Shown piece after piece: positions 13,703 through 17,382 of a DNA stretch of 17,382 nucleotides. Source of the stretch: Spirochaetaceae bacterium. Lineage in GTDB: Bacteria > Spirochaetota > Spirochaetia > Treponematales > Breznakiellaceae. Location: contig JAITNZ010000167.1 of assembly GCA_031290205.1 (NCBI GenBank), forward strand, positions 1 to 17,382. Reading direction: 5' to 3'. Position 1 is the stretch's first letter; each line of letters starts with the position of its first letter. The translations under genes were made by a program, and so were the position numbers. A model generated the notes under the pieces. The model was not told the origin of the DNA. It saw only the letters and a list, made by a program, of their open reading frames with translations, and ran no database searches.

Positions 13703-14995
13703 TTATACCTCAACCATATCATCATCTTCCGATAAAAGATTCTCTTCCGCGCCGGTATCATTTTTTAGCGCAATGGCGCCGAGTAGTTTTTCCCATGCGG
13801 CATCTTTATTTTGTTCGAGCACGGATAACAGATTGATGAACGCGCTTATCGCCGTTCCGGGGGTGCGAAAATATTCATTGCCAAGCTGCTTCGCACAGTG
13901 CTTCATAAACATTTCGATTGCCTCAATGGGAATGAGCGTTTTGCCCTCATCGCCTGAAGCATACACTAAACGTATCTTTTCGAGCAATAAATAAAATTCT
14001 TCATTTGATAAATTAGATAGCTTTATCACAGGACCGTTAAAATCAACAAAGCCCTGTTGTTTGGCAAATGTATTCTCGCTGAGGCGGCGGCGGAGCGCAT
14101 CATAACTAAACATACCACGCCGGGTATCTAATTGAAATTCGGGAGTGCCGCTAAATACAAAGCCTAAACCCACAGCATTCCCCTGCAAGCTGTCGTTTAC
14201 AATACGAAGTATCTGTTCATAGTTTGATATACGCGCCTGCTTGTTGCTCAACTTGTATATGTTGACCATCTCGTCAATACAGATGATCAAACCCTTATAC
14301 CCAGCAAGGCGGGTAAAGCGGGCAAATAATTTTAATGCGTCATACCATGTGGCATCGTCGATGATTGCGCGGACGCCGAGCGCTTTTCGTGCATCCGTCT
14401 TTGTCGAAAATTCTCCGCGTAACCAGCGCACCGCATCATTTTTACGCGCTTCATTACCACTTTCCGATGCCGCAGCATAGACGGCTATCACTTCCGCGAA
14501 ATCATAACCGTTTACCAACTCCATAAGTTGTTGTAATTTTTCTTTGATGACAAGCTGAGTATCAACGCCTTTTTCTTTTGCCTCATTCTGGACAGTAGCA
14601 ATAAATCGCTCGACGATAGCTGTCATCGCTCCGCCTTCGCTCTTTGTCCGCGTCGCAACATTCCGCATCAATTCCATATACAACGCTTTCGCGTGTCCGC
14701 CTGTCGCATGTAAACGTTTTTCCGGCGTAAGGTCGGCATTCGCGCTGACAATGCCTTTCTCCATCGCTACCGAGCGAACAAGGTTCAAGAAGAATGTCTT
14801 GCCCGAACCATACTCACCAATAATAAATTTTATCGCGGAGCCGCCGTCGGCAACACATGCTATATCCTTCAGCATCGCTTCGATTTCACGCTTCCTGCCT
14901 ACTTGGATCAGATGTTGCGCCGTGCGGGGCACAACACCAGCGCGTAATGACTGTATCACCGCATCCCTGTCTTTTATTCGTATCATCTCACTCAT
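13703..14995 (-). CDS. BrxC/BrxD-type P-loop ATPase (DUF2791)
   Basis: A 430-residue AAA-like ATPase of the DUF2791 group that includes BrxD of BREX phage-defence systems. Walker A is GEYGSGKT (60-67), Walker B is LIICIDEM (236-243), and FSGTPEF (281-287) looks like the sensor strand. An arginine-rich segment with RRGMFSYDALRRRL (292-305) follows, typical of the family. The opening with RTAQHLIQVGRKREIEAM precedes the P-loop as in homologues. Length is normal, so the gene appears intact. It overlaps the upstream TerB_C gene by 4 bp and leads into the MEMO gene. In known clusters this ATPase sits with a TerB_N/TerB_C protein and a large helicase; here no helicase follows. Function in this context is inferred, not shown. 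Confidence 0.85.
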   Translation of the reverse strand: MSEMIRIKDRDAVIQSLRAGVVPRTAQHLIQVGRKREIEAMLKDIACVADGGSAIKFIIGEYGSGKTFFLNLVRSVAMEKGIVSANADLTPEKRLHATGGHAKALYMELMRNVATRTKSEGGAMTAIVERFIATVQNEAKEKGVDTQLVIKEKLQQLMELVNGYDFAEVIAVYAAASESGNEARKNDAVRWLRGEFSTKTDARKALGVRAIIDDATWYDALKLFARFTRLAGYKGLIICIDEMVNIYKLSNKQARISNYEQILRIVNDSLQGNAVGLGFVFSGTPEFQLDTRRGMFSYDALRRRLSENTFAKQQGFVDFNGPVIKLSNLSNEEFYLLLEKIRLVYASGDEGKTLIPIEAIEMFMKHCAKQLGNEYFRTPGTAISAFINLLSVLEQNKDAAWEKLLGAIALKNDTGAEENLLSEDDDMVEV

Positions 14996-15627
14996 TTTGT
15001 GCCTGAGGCACTTTCATGCCTCGCCTTCAAGGTGAAAAGGGCGTTCGTTTTTTTGATAAGGGCGTCATTGATGGTGAGTTCGAGCCCGTCTTCGATTAAG
15101 GGTTCGTCATAAGTATCAAAGGCTTTTTCGTTGATTGCCTCGATTGCACCATCGGGCATTAAACCACATTGTTTTGCCAAAGTTTCCCATTCTTCCCTCT
15201 GCCATGATCCTTTGGTGAGGAGCGTTTTTAGCAATGTGCTGAACGCATCATCAAGCCCCAGAAGATTGTCGTTCTGCGGTATTGATGCTATCGTTTCCAC
15301 GCCGCTCTCTTCGTCTGCGGTAAAAATTTCGCAGAGGACTTCGGCTATATCCTCGGTGTCCCTCCGTAATTCCTTTATCAGCTTTTTGTCAAGCACAAAC
15401 TCGACCAATTTTTTTTGAGGCGGACGCTCGTCCACCTCTTTTTTCGGCGGCAGGGGGATAGTCCACACTTTTGCATGAACGCTGCTCTTTGCCCAGAGCG
15501 GCACACCCGCCCGTAGAGACTTTTTTTGCGCACGACGGTGCTTCCGTATCATTTTTTCGATTTCATTTGCGTCAACGACAAATAAATCGTCCGTTTCGAC
15601 TGCTGACAATGCCTTCTCCCAAATCAT
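14992..15627 (-). CDS. TerB_C-domain protein, N-terminally short
   Basis: A 211-residue protein whose C-terminal part (about 78-195) matches the TerB_C domain: LDKKLIKELRRDTEDIAEVL, a gap, then SWQREEWETLAKQCGLMPDG and AIEAINEKAFDTYDEPLIED, ending with a beta strand. Full-length relatives known to me carry TerB_N and TerB domains ahead and are several hundred residues longer. Here an in-frame TGA sits two codons before the ATG and the tRNA-Val 3' end is 21 bp upstream, so the N-terminal domains are missing, either by deletion or because this is a short variant. No good ribosome binding site is visible. It overlaps the ATPase gene by 4 bp, which keeps the two coupled. Confidence 0.7.
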   Translation of the reverse strand: MIWEKALSAVETDDLFVVDANEIEKMIRKHRRAQKKSLRAGVPLWAKSSVHAKVWTIPLPPKKEVDERPPQKKLVEFVLDKKLIKELRRDTEDIAEVLCEIFTADEESGVETIASIPQNDNLLGLDDAFSTLLKTLLTKGSWQREEWETLAKQCGLMPDGAIEAINEKAFDTYDEPLIEDGLELTINDALIKKTNALFTLKARHESASGTK

Positions 15628-15648
15628 GCTTCAAGTGAAGCGCCGAGA

Positions 15649-15720
15649 TGGACGATACTAGGCTTGAACTAGTGACTTCCACCGTGTGAAGGTGGCACTC
15701 TCCCACTGAGTTAATCGTCC
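15649..15720 (-). tRNA. tRNA-Val (anticodon CAC)
   Basis: All arms pair: acceptor GGACGAT/ATCGTCC with discriminator A, D stem ACTC/GAGT, anticodon stem CCACC/GGTGG around TTCACAC (anticodon CAC), and T stem ACTAG/CTAGT around TTCAAGC. CCA is not encoded. The gene points toward the TerB_C gene, 21 bp downstream of its 3' end. Confidence 0.95.
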
Positions 15721-15728
15721 GTTATTTC

Positions 15729-15757
15729 ACCTTAACGATAAATACGGTATTTGTCAA
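15729..15757 (-). promoter_or_regulatory. Promoter of tRNA-Val
   Basis: TTGACA (15757-15752), a 17-base spacer and TAAGGT (15734-15729) lie just upstream; transcription would start within a base or two of the mature tRNA 5' end at 15720. No convincing terminator separates the tRNA from the TerB_C gene, only a small GCTTCA-CT-TGAAGC hairpin (15628-15641). Confidence 0.5.
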
Positions 15758-16053
15758 GATCTCTGTTGATCGAACCAAGTCACGGCATTTAAGAATTTTA
15801 TCTCCAGATTTTCACAGATCGACACAGATTAAAAATGACGATCAACAGCATCGAGAATTTAGAGATACAATAAAGAGAGACTGATGAGGCTTGCTTGCAC
15901 ATCTCTAGTGGCGCATCTCATGTCGGAAGACGCTGTATATGATGAATATTAACCCGCAGTGCGCCGATATTTGGTAAAATCTGTCTAATCCGTGTAATCT
16001 GGGACTCTTTTACTAGATATCGGCTATCGGCAACCACAATATGACTGACACTA
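15758..16053. other. Intergenic debris with CACAGATT-type repeats
   Basis: No gene is supported. The stretch contains TTTTCACAGATCGACACAGA (15814-15833) and, at about 15977-16000, TCTGTCTAATCCGTGTAATC, related to AATCTGTGTGTATCTGTGG at 7513-7531. These look like scattered members of a short dispersed repeat. A frame at 16112-15918 on the minus strand is not convincing as a protein. Confidence 0.4.
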
Positions 16054-16581
16054 TTACCCAGGCGAAACGGAAAACGCAAAGCCCGATGGGGATTGAAAAA
16101 AGCGTTCACCATATACCGTCTCTTCGATAAGCCCGATTATCCCTCGTACCTTGTGAAACAATCCGCCAAACTTCCAGTCTTTTGCCTCTTTTACCAGTTT
16201 TGCCTTCACAGGATTCTCATCAATATACTTCGATGTCCTCTCAAAGTCATTTTCATCCTTGATTATCCGTGAATGAAACCGTTCACCCCACAAATGTCCC
16301 TTTGTATCGTGTGCTTTGTTCCACTTTTTTGCAAAATTACACTTAATCCACTGCATAATTTTTGACAAAGAGACATCTTTGTCGGGTTTTATGAGGAAAT
16401 GGATGTGGTTGTCCATCACGGTGAAGTTCCAAAGCTCGAAGCCGAACTTCGTTTTTGCTTTTTCGACGAAGTCAAGAAACATTTGCTTGACTTCATCTCC
16501 GCTCAGTGCCATCGCACCATGGTCAATCTGAGAGGTGACATGATATATGGCGCCTTCCAGCAATATTCTTAATGATCTCAT
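16054..16581 (-). CDS. RAYT-type HUH (Y1) transposase
   Basis: A 175-residue REP-associated tyrosine transposase of the IS200/IS605 Y1 superfamily, which cuts single-stranded DNA at hairpin ends. The HUH motif is MDNHIHFLIKP with H59 and H61, and the catalytic tyrosine is Y119 in SKYIDENPVKAKLV. GHLWGERFHSRII (95-107) is the usual middle motif. The N-terminus LEGAIYHVTSQ is typical. No partner TnpB and no IS ends flank it, so it is the domesticated RAYT form rather than an active IS605. A REP-like hairpin lies at 16621-16655, about 40 bp upstream of its start. No ribosome binding site is evident. Confidence 0.85.
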   Translation of the reverse strand: MRSLRILLEGAIYHVTSQIDHGAMALSGDEVKQMFLDFVEKAKTKFGFELWNFTVMDNHIHFLIKPDKDVSLSKIMQWIKCNFAKKWNKAHDTKGHLWGERFHSRIIKDENDFERTSKYIDENPVKAKLVKEAKDWKFGGLFHKVRGIIGLIEETVYGERFFQSPSGFAFSVSPG

Positions 16582-16620
16582 AATATGTATATTATTGCGG
16601 AGAAATGCGTTTTTGCATTA

Positions 16621-16655
16621 AAAGTGCCAGACACTTGTGAAATGTCTGACACTTT
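16621..16655. repeat. REP-like inverted repeat next to the RAYT gene
   Basis: AAAGTGCCAGACA (16621-16633) and TGTCTGACACTTT (16643-16655) form a 13-bp stem with one mismatch and a 9-base loop. Position and form fit the hairpin substrate of the adjacent RAYT. A related AGTGTCAGTCAT occurs on the minus strand near 16040-16055. Confidence 0.7.
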
Positions 16656-17074
16656 GGAGAGAAAAGGAATCATGTCAACAGGTTAAGCATCCTATCAACA
16701 ATTTGACTTTTGGTTGTTGTGGAACTTTGTCTTGTGCGGACTCTTGTTTCTTGGTATTGAACGATTCGGATGGAACGGGTCACCCTGCTGCTCAATCGCG
16801 CTATAACTTTATCAAGAAAGCTTATTCGCAGTGGGGTTTTATACCCCGCCCAATGACCGCGCTCGCAAGGGCGTTGTTGCGAGTAATCGTTCATGGCGTG
16901 ACGCAGGACAATGGTTCTTTACGCAACAAATGCCGGCAGGATTTATCCTGCCAGTGCGCCGACGGTGCGCCCAATGGGAAAGCGGACTCTGGGACTCCGA
17001 TGTCTGCCGCCCGCTCCTCAGTGCCGCCTGATTTACCACGAATTTGGAAGTGCACCCCCGTCGCCGTCGCCCTC
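16656..17074. other. Gene-poor stretch with hairpins
   Basis: I find no convincing intact gene. Perfect hairpins are present: CTCGCAA/TTGCGAG (16862-16883, 8-base loop) and GGCAGGA-TTTA-TCCTGCC (16932-16949). Short pieces in different plus frames, RSWRDAGQW near 16888-16914 and GRIYPASAPTVRPMGKRTLG ending in LRC near 17003, recall the C-terminal end of formylglycine-generating-enzyme (SUMF1) family proteins broken by a frameshift, but this is too weak to call. Confidence 0.35.
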
Positions 17075-17103
17075 TTGCATATTTTTTTTAATCCTGATAG
17101 GCT
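17075..17103 (+). promoter_or_regulatory. Promoter of tRNA-Ala
   Basis: TTGCAT (17075-17080), a 17-base T-rich spacer and TAGGCT (17098-17103) precede the tRNA by 12 bases. The architecture resembles that of the tRNA-Val promoter; the -10 matches the consensus poorly. Confidence 0.4.
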
Positions 17104-17115
17104 TAATCAGACTTT

Positions 17116-17188
17116 GGGGGATTAGCTCAGTTGGTAGAGCGCTAGGTTCGCAATTTAGAGGTCGGGGGTTCGACTCCCCCATTCTCCA
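17116..17188 (+). tRNA. tRNA-Ala (anticodon CGC)
   Basis: Acceptor GGGGGAT/ATTCTCC has a G3-U70 wobble, the alanine identity pair. The D stem is GCTC/GAGC; the anticodon loop TTCGCAA gives CGC on a weak stem with two G-U pairs; the T stem is GGGGG/CCCCC around TTCGACT. CCA is not encoded. Confidence 0.93.
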
Positions 17189-17190
17189 TA

Positions 17191-17223
17191 AAACACATAT
17201 CGCGCGCGGTATGTGTTTTTTTA
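17191..17223 (+). terminator. Rho-independent terminator of tRNA-Ala
   Basis: AAACACATA (17191-17199) pairs perfectly with TATGTGTTT (17210-17218) over a GC-rich loop, followed by a run of T. It starts 2 bases after the tRNA. Confidence 0.88.
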
Positions 17224-17309
17224 TTTGAAGAGAATGGCGGGGGGGAGAGGAAAGGTTTTTGCAATGGGTGCAATTTATTTTTCTGGGTAAATTCCCAAAA
17301 GCGTGATAT

Positions 17310-17362
17310 GGGGAAGGCAATCTCGGGCAGCGCACGCGCTGCCATACTTGTTACCGCGCACT
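17310..17362 (-). repeat. Further copy of the 7014-7509 repeat unit
   Basis: Read on the minus strand this holds AGTGCGCGG, AAGTATGGCAGCGCGTGCGC, CGAGA and GCCTTCCCC in the same order and spacing as unit 3 of the tandem array (AGTGCGTGG, GAGCATGGCAGCGCGTATGC, TGAGA, GCTTCCCC). GGCAGCG-CACG-CGCTGCC makes its own hairpin. It may continue to the window end. Confidence 0.65.
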
Positions 17363-17382
17363 TCGCTGTTGGGAAGGGCTCT

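Noticed and set aside
12862..15627. Complete BREX system
   Set aside because: No PglX methylase, PglZ, BrxL, BrxB or helicase is present; only the BrxD-type ATPase resembles BREX.
16873..17003. Possible frameshifted remnant of a SUMF1/formylglycine-generating-enzyme family gene
   Set aside because: RSWRDAGQW and a later GLRC in another frame are suggestive, but the upstream part does not match and the GGS core is absent, so chance is not excluded.
16637..17125. Plus-strand 162-residue frame upstream of tRNA-Ala
   Set aside because: It runs through the hairpins, the tRNA promoter and into the tRNA gene, has no ribosome binding site, and resembles no family.

Overview
The window looks like chromosomal DNA of a free-living or gut-associated spirochaete, most likely of the Treponema branch (moderate confidence, inferred from gene families rather than a database match). 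Supporting signs are an omega subunit of treponemal type, a PEGA/CsgG-type lipoprotein, a DUF3782-like nuclease with heptad repeats, a RAYT transposase, and intergenic spaces full of GC-rich hairpin repeats. One point against a typical Treponema is the F-type (not V-type) ATP synthase F0 genes.

Layout. (1) 1-399 has no gene, only a short tandem repeat. (2) 400-2516, plus strand: a zinc-dependent medium-chain dehydrogenase and a Gfo/Idh/MocA oxidoreductase overlap by 4 bp, a small sugar or polyol oxidation operon. (3) 2517-2785: convergent intergenic space with several hairpins and a composite GC-rich repeat. (4) 6736-2786, minus strand: a tight operon rpoZ - miaA - TatD nuclease - uracil-DNA-glycosylase-like protein - NeuB-like sialic/nonulosonic acid synthase, every junction overlapping or within 4 nt. 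It starts from a good promoter that would give a nearly leaderless rpoZ mRNA. miaA carries a run of 14 G inside its reading frame. (5) 6737-7761: about 1 kb of non-coding, strongly structured DNA: a palindromic element with 31-bp inverted ends, then three tandem copies of a 150-180 bp structured unit. A further copy lies at the right end of the window. (6) 7762-8892, plus strand: a DUF3782/PD-(D/E)XK-like protein with an in-frame triple heptad repeat, and a DUF2589-like protein. (7) 11347-9012, minus strand: atpB, atpE, atpF, atpH (F0 plus delta) without atpA/G/D/C after them. (8) 11392-11898: an XRE-family repressor diverges from a PEGA/CsgG lipoprotein gene. The space between them holds an inverted-repeat operator overlapping a TTGACA/TATCAT promoter. 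(9) 15720-12862, minus strand: tRNA-Val(CAC), then an N-terminally short TerB_C protein, a BrxC/BrxD-type P-loop ATPase and a MEMO1-family protein, all overlapping or 1 nt apart. This is the best candidate for an unusual system. (10) 16054-16655: a RAYT-type HUH transposase with a REP-like hairpin upstream. (11) 17116-17223: tRNA-Ala(CGC) with a clear rho-independent terminator.

How it fits together. The left half is metabolism and housekeeping (redox enzymes, transcription, tRNA modification, nucleic acid repair and turnover, surface sugar synthesis). The middle is energy conversion plus regulation. The right half, between two tRNA genes, is accessory in character: a defence-related ATPase module that appears to have lost its usual helicase and the N-terminal part of its TerB partner, plus a domesticated-type transposase and repeat debris. 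The most testable ideas are possible phase variation of miaA through the G14 tract, the TerB_C/BrxD/MEMO operon next to tRNA-Val, and the structured repeat family at 7014-7509 and 17310-17362.
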